Source: Acinetobacter piscicola
GTDB lineage: Bacteria > Pseudomonadota > Gammaproteobacteria > Pseudomonadales > Moraxellaceae
DNA length: 64,000 bases
NCBI RefSeq assembly: GCF_002233755.1
Contig: NZ_KZ268705.1
Span: 117,868-181,867, forward strand
Reading direction: 5' to 3'
Below the pieces are notes generated by a model. The model was not told the origin of the DNA and made no database searches. It worked only from the letters and a program-made list of their open reading frames with translations. Of the stretch, positions 17,441 to 25,881 are shown in pieces. The translations under genes and the position numbers were made by a program. The number at the start of each line of letters is the position of its first letter. Positions within the stretch are counted from its first letter, which is position 1.

Positions 17441-17953
17441 ATGTTACAGTTTGCTCGTATCCAAGATACTCCACTCAATTTAGATCGTTTCGATACCATT
17501 CAAGCTTTCCCAGAGTGTGGTGGAACAGGTATTTTTATTGGTACTGTACGAAATCACCATGAAGGACGTGCAGTTCAAGCACTAAAATATACAGCCTATG
17601 CACCTGTTGCAGAAAAGATGATTCGAGCGATTGAACAAGAAATACAAGAAAAATACGGTATTGGTTACGTCCGTGTTATTCATCGTATTGGAACATTAGA
17701 TATTGGCGATAAAGCGATTATTGCGATTGCCTACGCTCCTCATCGTAGAGAAGCATTTCAAGCTTGTGAAGAAGCAGTTGAACGTGTGAAACATGAAGTA
17801 CCTGTATGGAAAGAAGAATTTTATACAGATGGAAGCAGCCAGTACGTTGCAGGTTGTTGTATTCGCCAAGACCATGATCACCCCCATGGCGATGAAAAAC
17901 ACCATCATCAACATTCACACGAACCACATACGCATGGGCATACACATACATAA
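17441..17953 (+). CDS. moaE: Molybdopterin synthase catalytic subunit MoaE with His-rich C-terminal tail
   Basis: The start at 17441 (MLQFARIQDT) is fixed by GGAGG at 17431-17435. The first 143 residues are ordinary MoaE: GGTGIFIGTVRNHHEGRAV, LKYTAYAPVAEKM, VIHRIGTLDIGD, APHRREAFQACE and the catalytic-Lys segment VPVWKEEF. The chain then continues with a 26-residue tail in which 12 residues are His, broken by Asp, Glu and Pro (from about residue 145 to 170). Usual MoaE proteins end near residue 150 without this tail. A metal-binding or metal-storage role for the tail is an inference. Confidence 0.95.
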   Translation: MLQFARIQDTPLNLDRFDTIQAFPECGGTGIFIGTVRNHHEGRAVQALKYTAYAPVAEKMIRAIEQEIQEKYGIGYVRVIHRIGTLDIGDKAIIAIAYAPHRREAFQACEEAVERVKHEVPVWKEEFYTDGSSQYVAGCCIRQDHDHPHGDEKHHHQHSHEPHTHGHTHT

Positions 17954-18006
17954 ATATATCTGTGTTGGAATACAGGGTTGATCTGAGCGGTATTGAGAAG
18001 ACGCTT

Positions 18007-19101
18007 TTACATAAGACTAGGATTAAAAGTATGATCTAGCTGTAATCGATATTCATTGGGAGACATTCCTGTCCAATGACGATAAGCTTTTCTAAAATTT
18101 GAAGTATCTGAAAAGCCAAGTCTTTGTGCAATCTCATCTACGGTCAATGTCGTACCTTGCAAATATTCATCTGCAAGCCGTCGTCTGGTGCTGTCTATAA
18201 TGTTTTGATAACTGACATTAAGATCGGCTAAACGGCGATACAATGTTCTTTTAGAAAGATGTAAACGTTCAGCCATTTCTTGAGCTGTTGGAAAACAATC
18301 GACTTGATCCATGAGAATAAGCCGTATTGTTTTAATTAACTCAGGTGTTGCATCATCTTCAATTCCGAGCATTCGCTCGCAAAAAGATTTACACATGTCA
18401 GCAGTCATTGGATTGGCATTTGGACAAGCAACATCAAGCCATTTCAAATCAAAGTGCCATTGCAGCACACCTGTATCAAACTCAATTGGACAATGGAAAA
18501 TCTTTTGGTATTCATCTGCATGCTCAGGAGCAGGATAAGGAAGTAACAGCTTTTTTGCCTGAAATGGGCCTTCCAATACACTCTCAATCAAAGTCTGCAT
18601 TGAACTGAACCAAAATTCACAAATCAAGGGTAATAACTTTCCTAAAGCAATGACTTCTTTTCCTTCAAAGATTGCAGCGTCATCATCTATACGGAAAGAC
18701 TTCTGCAATACTGGGCCTGCCAATTTGATATGGCGAATGCCTAATTCCACAGCTTGCTGAAAATTTTTGGAAGAATAGAGCGCATAGCCATAAACGCCAA
18801 AGTCTGAGAGTCGTTGTTTTTGTCCAGCTTTGATTCCTGTCAATGGATCTTTCGATAATCGTAAAATATTCTGAAATAACTGTAATTTTTGGTATTGTGT
18901 AATCTGAGATGTTGCATTGTTCAAAACCGTATAGGTGATCCCTGTTCCTTGAAGCAGTACCTGCAAAGAATGTCCTTGACGTAACATTTCATCAATTAGA
19001 CTGGTTAAACCTTGTATTGCAGTACCTTGACCGAATACTGAAGTGTCATAACGAGCTTCAATAAATGTATGCTGTTTCGTCATTTTATTTACACTACTCA
19101 T
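18007..19101 (-). CDS. AraC-family transcriptional regulator
   Basis: The 364-residue protein has an N-terminal Arabinose_bd-type domain (about 30-220; note LSDFGVYGYALYSSKNFQQAVELG) and a C-terminal AraC HTH pair: TAQEMAERLHLSKRTLYRRLADL and LTVDEIAQRLGFSDTSNFRKAYRHWTGMSPNEYR. An ATG at 19083 is an alternative start. It is divergent from the coniferyl-aldehyde-type dehydrogenase with only 118 bp between the starts, so control of that gene is the natural inference. Confidence 0.92.
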   Translation of the reverse strand: MSSVNKMTKQHTFIEARYDTSVFGQGTAIQGLTSLIDEMLRQGHSLQVLLQGTGITYTVLNNATSQITQYQKLQLFQNILRLSKDPLTGIKAGQKQRLSDFGVYGYALYSSKNFQQAVELGIRHIKLAGPVLQKSFRIDDDAAIFEGKEVIALGKLLPLICEFWFSSMQTLIESVLEGPFQAKKLLLPYPAPEHADEYQKIFHCPIEFDTGVLQWHFDLKWLDVACPNANPMTADMCKSFCERMLGIEDDATPELIKTIRLILMDQVDCFPTAQEMAERLHLSKRTLYRRLADLNVSYQNIIDSTRRRLADEYLQGTTLTVDEIAQRLGFSDTSNFRKAYRHWTGMSPNEYRLQLDHTFNPSLM

Positions 19102-19219
19102 CGAATGAGGTACATAATGGCACTAAACTACCTCTAATTGTCTCAATTTAACATCGACTCTTTACCCTATCAAGCATAAAGTTTAATCAAGAATCAGTAT
19201 AAATGGAGTAATAGCAGAA

Positions 19220-20674
19220 ATGACAATCTTACAGGAAGTAGGCCATATAGAGCATGCACATATGCAATCGGTCTTTGACAGACAAAGTGCTGCGTTTAAA
19301 GCTGCGCCTTATCCAGATTCAGAATCACGCCGAACACACATCATCAAATTAAAAAAACAAATTATTCGTTATCAAGATGCAATTGCAACAGCAATCAATA
19401 CAGATTTCAGTTCAAGATCTGTAGATGAGTCAAAATTACTGGATTTACTCGGCTCTGTTCTGGAAGCTGAACATGCGATAAGCCATTTACGCCGTTGGAT
19501 GCGCCCAAATAAGCGCAGCACAGAGTTATTATTTTTATCCAATCGCTTACGCGTCCAATATCAACCCAAAGGTGTGGTTGGCGTGATTGTACCGTGGAAT
19601 TTTCCTGTTTATTTAGCACTTGGTCCTCTCGTTGCAGCGCTTGCAGCAGGAAACAGAGTCATGATCAAACTTTCTGAGCTAACACCTGCAACCAATGCCG
19701 TGATGCGAAGAATGCTTGCCGAAATTTTCACAGAAGATCAAGTTGCTGTTTTTGGAGAGGAAATTACCAATCCAGCGGCATTTACCTCTTTGCCTTTTAA
19801 CCATATTGTTTTTACAGGTTCTCCTGCAATCGGTCGTGTGGTGATGCGTGCTGCTTCAGAAAGCCTAACCCCTGTAACACTTGAACTTGGTGGTAAATCT
19901 CCTGCCCTTGTCAGTCGTCACTATCCACTGGCAGATGCTGCGAAACGCATATTGCATGGTAAAGCAACAAATAGCGGTCAAATCTGTGTTGCACCAGACT
20001 ATGCATTAGTGCCTAAAGAAAACGTTGAACAATTTGCAGCGGAGTGTAAATCCAACTTTACAGCCATGTATGGCAATAATATTCACAATAACGATAATTA
20101 CACTTCAATAATCAATGAACGTCATTTAAAACGTATTCAAGAAATTCTAGCGGATGCACAACAAAAAGGTGCGCAAATCATTGCTTGTGGTGAATACAAT
20201 CCTGAGCAAGATGCACGACGTATGCCTGTTCATATTGTGCTGAATTGCACAGCTGACATGCGTATTATGCAAGAAGAACTGTTTGGCCCTGTACTTCCTG
20301 TTGTAGCATACGACACCCTGCAAGATGCGATTCAGTACATTAATGCAGGTGAACGACCATTGGCCTTATATTGCTTCACGCATGATTCACAAGAACGTGA
20401 TCATATTTTAAAACAAACACATTCAGGTGGCGTTACCGTCAATGACTGGGGCTGGCATGTGGTCAATCACGATGCACCTTTTGGCGGAATCGGAAACTCT
20501 GGAATGGGAACCTATCATGGCGAAGAAGGTTTTAGAGAGCTTTCACATGCAAAAACAGTGTTTATGCGCCACCGTTTCTTTCCAACCCAATTGTTCTATC
20601 CGCCTTATGGCACTTGGTTACAAAAACTTGCGATACGCTTTTTCTTAAAGAAAGCAGATCCTAATGTTAAATAA
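19220..20674 (+). CDS. Coniferyl-aldehyde dehydrogenase-type NAD(P)-dependent aldehyde dehydrogenase
   Basis: The 484-residue protein has the aldehyde dehydrogenase active site: PWNFP with Asn127, LELGGKSPALV with Glu222 and NSGQICVAPD with the catalytic Cys256. The GQICVAPDY form and the C-terminal segment APFGGIGNSGMGTYHGEEGFRELSHAK are characteristic of the coniferyl-aldehyde dehydrogenase (CalB) and long-chain fatty-aldehyde group. It ends with a basic, partly hydrophobic tail (LAIRFFLKKADPNVK) that may touch the membrane. The divergent AraC gene is the probable regulator. The substrate could be an aromatic or a long-chain aldehyde. Confidence 0.88.
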   Translation: MTILQEVGHIEHAHMQSVFDRQSAAFKAAPYPDSESRRTHIIKLKKQIIRYQDAIATAINTDFSSRSVDESKLLDLLGSVLEAEHAISHLRRWMRPNKRSTELLFLSNRLRVQYQPKGVVGVIVPWNFPVYLALGPLVAALAAGNRVMIKLSELTPATNAVMRRMLAEIFTEDQVAVFGEEITNPAAFTSLPFNHIVFTGSPAIGRVVMRAASESLTPVTLELGGKSPALVSRHYPLADAAKRILHGKATNSGQICVAPDYALVPKENVEQFAAECKSNFTAMYGNNIHNNDNYTSIINERHLKRIQEILADAQQKGAQIIACGEYNPEQDARRMPVHIVLNCTADMRIMQEELFGPVLPVVAYDTLQDAIQYINAGERPLALYCFTHDSQERDHILKQTHSGGVTVNDWGWHVVNHDAPFGGIGNSGMGTYHGEEGFRELSHAKTVFMRHRFFPTQLFYPPYGTWLQKLAIRFFLKKADPNVK

Positions 20675-20737
20675 AGTCGAATGGATACAAATATTAAAAA
20701 GCACCTCTACCCATGTTAGGTAATGCCAGTCAATTGT

Positions 20738-20850
20738 GCATTTTTAAATCCTCCCCTTGCGGAGCATGCTCCGCAAGGGGATCTAAAATTATTTTAGATT
20801 CTCAATAGTTCCCCTCTTTATCAAAGAGGGGTTAGGGGAGATTCTTAAAT
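20738..20850. repeat. Nested palindromic REP-like element
   Basis: Three perfect dyads follow one another: a 28-bp palindrome at 20753-20780 (CCCCTTGCGGAGCA and its complement), a 9+9 dyad at 20781-20799 (ATCTAAAAT/ATTTTAGAT) and a 9+9 hairpin at 20811-20831 (CCCCTCTTT/AAAGAGGGG, loop ATC). The set is enclosed by imperfect outer inverted repeats of about 20 bp (20738-20757 against about 20831-20850). The rest of 20675-20979 is AT-rich spacer. Position between convergent genes also suits a terminator role. Confidence 0.65.
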
Positions 20851-20979
20851 GAGTAATCACTAAATTACTCTTAACTGATCAGCACTAACCCATATTAAGT
20901 GCTTTTTAAATTTATTCCATATTTTGACTTTAGTTCAATCATCCGTACTAAATCAATTCAGCATTTTGCTCAAAACAAC

Positions 20980-21597
20980 CTAAAGCAACCAAATATGTTC
21001 CGTTAATTGCCTAATTTCACTCATATCATGGCTGACATACAACATCGGAATATCAGTTTCTTGTAAAACCTTTTGAAAGAAAGGAATAATTTCTTGTTTA
21101 TGTGCCGCATCAAGTGCAGATAAAGGCTCATCTAATAATAGTAATTTTGGCGAATATAATAATGCTCGTCCTAATGCAACCCTTTGCTTTTCTCCACCAG
21201 AAAGTTTCATTGGCATACGACTCAGCAAATGATTTAATTTCAGTAATTCAATAATATAGTCTGGATCAAAACGTTGTTTTTCACTTGCAACCCGTTTATA
21301 TCCAAACAATAAATTACGCATAACCGTCATATGTGGAAATAACTGAGCATCTTGAAAGACTAAACCCACGCTACGTTGCTGCGGGCTTAAATTAATCCCT
21401 TTTTCTGAGTCAAACCACGTTTGATCTTTAATTTTAATCCATCCATTTTCAGGAGTATTTAATCCTGCAATGGCATGTAAAATACTGGTTTTTCCTGAAC
21501 CAGAAGCACCAAATAAACCCACCACATTGTGTTCAGATACAAATGTTTTATCGAGTTTAAATTTTCCTAAATTTAACTGAATATGACAATCAATCAT
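20980..21597 (-). CDS. modC: Molybdate ABC transporter ATP-binding protein ModC (no TOBE domain)
   Basis: The start at 21597 (MIDCHIQLNLG) follows the modB stop by four bases and has AGAGAGGG 10 bases upstream. The longer frame to 21660 overlaps modB. The 205-residue protein has Walker A GASGSGKTS, signature LSGGEKQRVALGRAL, Walker B LLLLDEPLSALD and the switch His in YVSHD. It stops right after the ATPase domain, whereas ModC of E. coli carries a C-terminal Mop/TOBE domain of over 100 residues that senses molybdate. It powers ModAB-dependent molybdate import across the inner membrane. Confidence 0.93.
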   Translation of the reverse strand: MIDCHIQLNLGKFKLDKTFVSEHNVVGLFGASGSGKTSILHAIAGLNTPENGWIKIKDQTWFDSEKGINLSPQQRSVGLVFQDAQLFPHMTVMRNLLFGYKRVASEKQRFDPDYIIELLKLNHLLSRMPMKLSGGEKQRVALGRALLYSPKLLLLDEPLSALDAAHKQEIIPFFQKVLQETDIPMLYVSHDMSEIRQLTEHIWLL

Positions 21598-21601
21598 CCA
21601 A

Positions 21602-22294
21602 TTAATGCCCTCTCTTTTTTTTCTGATAGCGATGAAACCATTGTGCAAACCACAAGGCAAAGAACGCGACCGTTAATGAGAGAATGATTAAACGCCATAC
21701 TGCATTTTCCGTATCAGGTTGTTGCATCAAACTATACATCGCCAATGGCAATGTTCTGGTTTCACCCGCAATATTCCCCACAAAAGTAATTGTTGCACCA
21801 AACTCTCCAAGACTTCTACAAAAACATAAGATTGCACCTACCAATATGCCGCTACTCGCTAAAGGCAAAGTGACATAAAAGAACGATCCAAAAGAAGATG
21901 CACCTAATGTTTTTGCAGCCATTTCTAAGCGCTGGTCAACTAACTCAATTGCAAGGCGAATAGACTGCACCAATAACGGAAACCCCATCACAGCAGAGGC
22001 CAATACTGCTCCTTTCCAATTAAATGCAAAATGTAATCCAAACTGTTCTAAATATTGTCCCAATACGCCACGACTGCCGAAAACTTGCAATAACAAATAT
22101 CCAGGAACAACAGGAGGAAGCACTAAAGGGAGAAAAATAAAGGTTTCAAATAAGGATTTTCCAAAAAATTCTTTTCGAGCCAAAACCCAACCCACTGCGA
22201 GTGCAGGGATTAGGCTAAACGCCAAACAAGCTGCTGCAACTTGGTAAGATAGTTTTAGAACTTCAAGCTCTTCAGATGATAAAGAAAACATCAT
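21602..22294 (-). CDS. modB: Molybdate ABC transporter permease ModB
   Basis: The 230-residue inner-membrane protein has about five or six hydrophobic segments. It carries the ABC-permease EAA loop, here EMAAKTLGASSFGSFFYVTLPLASSGILVG, which contacts ModC. LPLVLPPVVPGYLLL and CRSLGEFGATITFVGNIAGETRTLPLAMY are characteristic of ModB. Its start overlaps the modA stop by one base (TAATG), so modA, modB and modC are translationally linked. Confidence 0.95.
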   Translation of the reverse strand: MMFSLSSEELEVLKLSYQVAAACLAFSLIPALAVGWVLARKEFFGKSLFETFIFLPLVLPPVVPGYLLLQVFGSRGVLGQYLEQFGLHFAFNWKGAVLASAVMGFPLLVQSIRLAIELVDQRLEMAAKTLGASSFGSFFYVTLPLASSGILVGAILCFCRSLGEFGATITFVGNIAGETRTLPLAMYSLMQQPDTENAVWRLIILSLTVAFFALWFAQWFHRYQKKKRGH

Positions 22295-23073
22295 TATTTA
22301 GCGGGTAATAGAACGGTAAAGCCATATTTCTTAAAGACTGCATTGGCTTGTTTGCCCTGTAGAAATTGGTAAAACGCCGTAGAAGTTGAATTATTTTTGA
22401 CTAATCCGAGTGGATATACGATGGGTGTATGCGTACTGATTGGAAATACCCCAACCACTGTAACATCTTTACTGATTGCAGCATCAGTTGCATACACGAT
22501 TCCAAGCTGACATTCACCACGTGCAACGAAATTTAAGGCAGCTCTCACATCTTCAGTTTCAACCAACCGTGGCGCTAATTTCTGCCACCATCCAAGTGAG
22601 GTTAAAGCTTGTTTGCCATATTTTCCGACAGGCACACTTTTGGTATCCCCAGTGCAAAGCTTGCCTTGAAACGCTGTAGATGGATCAAAGTTTTTATCCA
22701 TTTTAATTTTTACAGGTTTAGATTTGGGTGAAATTAGAACCAAGCGATTTCCCAGTAAATTAACGCGTTTATTAGATTCAATTAATTTTTTATTTTGTAA
22801 ATAATTCATCCACTGTTCATCAGCAGAAATAAACACATCAGCAGGTGCTCCAGCTTCAATTTGCTTAGCCAAAGTGGATGAGCCTGCATAGGACGTTTTT
22901 ACTTCTACTTTTTTTTGTTTTTCAAATAGATGATCTAAATCAGTCATTGCATTGGTTAGACTTGCTGCGGCATATACGGTTATTGCTTCTGCCGCATGTA
23001 TATGTGTCCCCAATAAAATGCTACAGCATAATAATGTTGCTTGAATTACTTTCTTTTTAAAATTTAATTGCAT
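22294..23073 (-). CDS. modA: Molybdate-binding periplasmic protein ModA
   Basis: The start at 23073 (MQLNFKKKVIQ) has GGGAG six bases upstream. The frame extends to 23145 but without that support. A signal peptide ends near Ala27-Ala28 (THIHAAEA). The mature protein opens with VYAAASLTNAMTDL, then YAGSSTLAKQIEAGAPADVFISAD, the molybdate-binding signature of ModA (Ser in AASL and in GSSTLA), and later FVARGECQLGIVYATDA. It captures molybdate or tungstate in the periplasm for ModBC. A ModE-box-like dyad lies 21 bp upstream of its start. Confidence 0.95.
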   Translation of the reverse strand: MQLNFKKKVIQATLLCCSILLGTHIHAAEAITVYAAASLTNAMTDLDHLFEKQKKVEVKTSYAGSSTLAKQIEAGAPADVFISADEQWMNYLQNKKLIESNKRVNLLGNRLVLISPKSKPVKIKMDKNFDPSTAFQGKLCTGDTKSVPVGKYGKQALTSLGWWQKLAPRLVETEDVRAALNFVARGECQLGIVYATDAAISKDVTVVGVFPISTHTPIVYPLGLVKNNSTSTAFYQFLQGKQANAVFKKYGFTVLLPAK

Positions 23074-23093
23074 TATTTTCTCCCAAAAATAAT

Positions 23094-23117
23094 CGATATA
23101 TTTATAAAAACATATTG
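23094..23117. promoter_or_regulatory. ModE-box-like site upstream of modA
   Basis: The sequence CGATATAT, eight bases, ACATATTG has the 8-8-8 geometry and the CGNTATAT / ACATA arms that I recall for the E. coli modA operator. It is very similar to the second site at 25757-25780. Read on the minus strand: CAATATGT-N8-ATATATCG. Confidence 0.6.
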
Positions 23118-23155
23118 GTAAATAAACTAAATTAACAACAATCAAAAAGCCACTA

Positions 23156-23695
23156 TTAATTAGTAATTTTCAGAACAGTAATTCTTTTCAACCACTTCAC
23201 GTAACGTGGTCCAGTTGCAGTATCTTGTGTAGAAATTAATGCGATTTTCCCTGATTTTGCATTTAAAAACTGATCATTTTCTTGGTATACAACCATTACG
23301 CCCTGTCCTATAGCCGTATTAAACAGTTCACTCCAAGAAAAAATAACCTTATAGCCATCTGTCGCTTCTGCAATGACGACTGTTTTTTTGAAATCATTAT
23401 GATCAGATGTTATCAGTTCAGCTTTCTTAAGTAAGTCTTTTAATAAAACACCTTTAAATTTTAAAGTTGGACGACGAACTTCACCTTTCATCGTTACAAT
23501 CGCAACATCCTGACTATGCTGTTTGGGAAATAAAGTCAGTTCTTTAACACTTAGTGTTAACTTATTTTTTACAAGACCATCTATAGTGAGTTGTTGGCTC
23601 AGGGCTTGATTGGTATGTTTTTCAACTTCTGTTTGTGCATAGACAGTATGATCTAAACTGAGTAATACAACACATGATAAAAATAGATTACGCAT
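23156..23695 (-). CDS. Secreted molybdopterin-binding-domain (PF00174-like) protein
   Basis: The 179-residue protein has a signal peptide (MRNLFLSCVVLLSLDHTVYAQ). The mature part looks like a reduced sulfite-oxidase-type molybdopterin domain: LTIDGLVKNKLTLSVKELTLFPKQ, then VRRPTLKFKGVLLKDLLKKAEL, TDGYKVIFSWSELFN, and near the end GKIALISTQDTATGPRYVKWLKRITVL. The usual Cys ligand for Mo is not seen, so it may bind a cofactor without catalysis or act as a periplasmic helper. It starts 12 bp after the TonB receptor stop and precedes modA, which places it in the molybdenum uptake locus. Its exact job is unknown. Confidence 0.75.
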   Translation of the reverse strand: MRNLFLSCVVLLSLDHTVYAQTEVEKHTNQALSQQLTIDGLVKNKLTLSVKELTLFPKQHSQDVAIVTMKGEVRRPTLKFKGVLLKDLLKKAELITSDHNDFKKTVVIAEATDGYKVIFSWSELFNTAIGQGVMVVYQENDQFLNAKSGKIALISTQDTATGPRYVKWLKRITVLKITN

Positions 23696-23707
23696 ATTTT
23701 ATTTCCT

Positions 23708-25717
23708 TTAAAATGAAAAATTTACATTTGTAAACCACATTCGCCCTGCACTCGGATAGCCATCAGCCAAAGCATAATTTTTATCTGTAATGTTATTTAT
23801 GCCTGCGCTGAAATTCCATTGTCCAGTTGCATGTTTTAGCGCATACGACAGTTGAATATTGGCGATTTGATAGCCTGAAAGTTTCAATGTATTTGATACC
23901 CAACGACTGCTATTTCGTTCAATTTCAGTTTGTATTTTCAAATGTTCTATTGGCATTAACATAAGGTAACTACTGAGTTTATATTGTGGAATATCAGTTA
24001 TTTTCTTTGCTGAGTCTGTTTCATTCTTTAATTTTAAATAGGTGTAATTCCCTCCATAACTCAACCAGCTTGTAAGTTGATATTCAAGACCTAGCTCAGT
24101 ACCTGCAACATAGATCTGACCAATATTTTGCATTTGAGACTTGTTGCCTTCGACATTTGCAACAGATTGAATTTTGTCCTGAATATCGCTATAAAAAATA
24201 GCAGTTTGTAAATTGAGTTGGTCGTGAGGTTTTCCTTTATAGCCCAACTCATAATTCAAGGCTTTTTCTGCATGTAAACTCGGGTTTTCTATAAAAGTCC
24301 CCAAACGTTGAGAATAACGATCTTTTAAAGTCGGTAATCGTGTTTTTTTCGCAATCGTTGCATATAGCTGAGCATGATCAAACTCATTATAAAATACGCC
24401 CATTTGTGCATCTAGCGCGGTTTGCTTATCGGGCAAAGCATACGGATTTCCAACACTAAATACCTTCTGAGGTTCTAAAGTATGTTGGCTGATTCCGAGT
24501 GAAAGAAATGTCTGATCCAGCAGTTGAATATTGTCTTCTAAGCCAATAGACCAAATTTTATCTTCAAAATGAGTATTTTTATTTTTACTTGCATCTAACT
24601 CTTGATGCTCATCTGTTTTGTAGTGACCAATAACACTCAGTTGATGCCCTTTCAAACGATCAGATTCTAAAATAATTGAAGCACCATTCACACGATCATT
24701 ATAAATGCTACGACCTGTACTCACGCTACCCTGTCCAGAGGTTTTCAATTGTTCATAACGATCATTGGTATAAGAATTCAATTCATTTTCATAACGATCA
24801 TGATAAGCCCGAACTTTTAAAGACTCTTTTGAAGTTAAAGCAGTTGTTGAATTAAAATAGAGACTTTCTTTATCCCAATATGGCCATTTCCAATAACGAA
24901 TCGCCGTTGTTCCAGTTGTCGGTGGATTACCCTTTTCACCATCTTGTTTGATATAACTTAAAGCATATTCGTCTGTTGGGTTTGGTGTAAAACCAAGTTT
25001 AAGCGAGTATTTACTGTCTTTGCTTTGAGAATTATTGCGCAATCCACCATCTTCAGTCGCAGTCGCTTGAAAATCTGAAGATAATTTAAAGCCATCTCGC
25101 TCGAGATAAGATGCGGCTGTTTGAATATACCAATTCTCTTGCTTACTTCCTAAATTTATAGCAGCGCTGCGTTGTTGCCCTTCTCCAACTCCCAAACGGA
25201 TATCACCCTCAAATGCTCGTTGAGGTTTAGGACTGACTAAGTTAATCGCACCACCTAAAGTATTTGCACCATATTGGATTGAACTGAAACCTTTAGCGAC
25301 TTGAATTTCAGCTAAATCTGCTGTGGTAAAACGATTGAAATCGACATAACCATCATAAGGAATGTAAACGGGTATTCCATCAATAAATAAAGGAACTTGA
25401 CGTGCATCAAAACCACGCACATATATCATTTGTTCATTTCTAGAATTATTTGAACTTGTAACACCTGACAATAGATTTAACGCATCACCAATGTTGTTGC
25501 GGTTAAACTGTTGCATCTTTTGATCGTCTATTTTCGAGGCAACTTGATCAAACTGATTCTGTTCAGCCGTGATACGAATTGCACCGAGTTGAAAGATATC
25601 CTGTTGTTGATTGAGTGCAATATCATTAGCAAATACCCATTTTGGTGCAATAAGGCTCATTAGAAAAATGGTTTTACAGCAATGTAAATCACTCAATCTA
25701 AATATAGAATTCCTCAC
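23708..25717 (-). CDS. TonB-dependent outer-membrane receptor linked to molybdate transport
   Basis: The 669-residue protein starts with GTG at 25717, eight bases after AAGAGG. A signal peptide runs to about Ala30 (KWVFAND). The plug domain spans about residues 55-165 (IGDALNLLSGV, IYVRGFDARQVPLFIDGIPVYIPYDG, IQVAKGFSSIQYGANTLGGAINLV), followed by a 22-strand-type barrel. The chain ends in an aromatic beta-signal (VNFSF). Such receptors import large or scarce ligands using TonB energy. Downstream in the same direction lie a molybdopterin-domain protein and modABC, and a ModE-box-like site sits just upstream. Molybdate, tungstate or a metal chelate is therefore the inferred ligand. Confidence 0.92.
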   Translation of the reverse strand: MRNSIFRLSDLHCCKTIFLMSLIAPKWVFANDIALNQQQDIFQLGAIRITAEQNQFDQVASKIDDQKMQQFNRNNIGDALNLLSGVTSSNNSRNEQMIYVRGFDARQVPLFIDGIPVYIPYDGYVDFNRFTTADLAEIQVAKGFSSIQYGANTLGGAINLVSPKPQRAFEGDIRLGVGEGQQRSAAINLGSKQENWYIQTAASYLERDGFKLSSDFQATATEDGGLRNNSQSKDSKYSLKLGFTPNPTDEYALSYIKQDGEKGNPPTTGTTAIRYWKWPYWDKESLYFNSTTALTSKESLKVRAYHDRYENELNSYTNDRYEQLKTSGQGSVSTGRSIYNDRVNGASIILESDRLKGHQLSVIGHYKTDEHQELDASKNKNTHFEDKIWSIGLEDNIQLLDQTFLSLGISQHTLEPQKVFSVGNPYALPDKQTALDAQMGVFYNEFDHAQLYATIAKKTRLPTLKDRYSQRLGTFIENPSLHAEKALNYELGYKGKPHDQLNLQTAIFYSDIQDKIQSVANVEGNKSQMQNIGQIYVAGTELGLEYQLTSWLSYGGNYTYLKLKNETDSAKKITDIPQYKLSSYLMLMPIEHLKIQTEIERNSSRWVSNTLKLSGYQIANIQLSYALKHATGQWNFSAGINNITDKNYALADGYPSAGRMWFTNVNFSF

Positions 25718-25756
25718 TTCTCATTCCTCTTAATAAATCTTAAAATTAATATTTAT

Positions 25757-25780
25757 CGTTATATTTTAATAAACATATCG
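25757..25780. promoter_or_regulatory. ModE-box-like site upstream of the TonB receptor
   Basis: CGTTATAT, eight bases, ACATATCG lies 40 bp before the GTG start. One half-site equals the E. coli modA operator arm as I remember it (CGTTATAT-N8-ACATAACG), and the other differs at one base. It matches the modA-proximal site at 23094-23117 in geometry and most arm bases. Confidence 0.65.
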
Positions 25781-25790
25781 AATGAAAATT

Positions 25791-25881
25791 AAAAACGTCT
25801 ATGCCTCTGCATTGATTAAAATGTTCGGTCATAGACGCCTTTGTCTGGTTCTTACAGCGAAATAACTCACATTGTTATTTC
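25791..25881 (-). ncRNA. Candidate structured small RNA or leader with terminator hairpin
   Basis: On the minus strand an 8-bp hairpin with a 7-base loop (GAAATAAC/GTTATTTC, 25859-25881) is followed by an extended hairpin. In the second, CGTCTATG at 25837-25830 pairs with CATAGACG at 25803-25796, and inner CC/GG and CATT/AATG pairs also fit. Five T at 25795-25791 complete a rho-independent-terminator shape. It lies upstream of the ModE-box-like site, so it could be an independent small RNA. The rest of 25718-26180 shows no coding frame. Confidence 0.3.

Noticed and set aside
21598..21660. Longer ModC start at 21660
   Set aside because: It overlaps modB by 59 bp and adds residues unlike ModC; the ATG at 21597 has a good ribosome binding site.
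25796..25837. Moco riboswitch upstream of the TonB receptor
   Set aside because: The hairpins lack the conserved Moco-RNA core that I know, and the structure lies upstream of the operator-like site.
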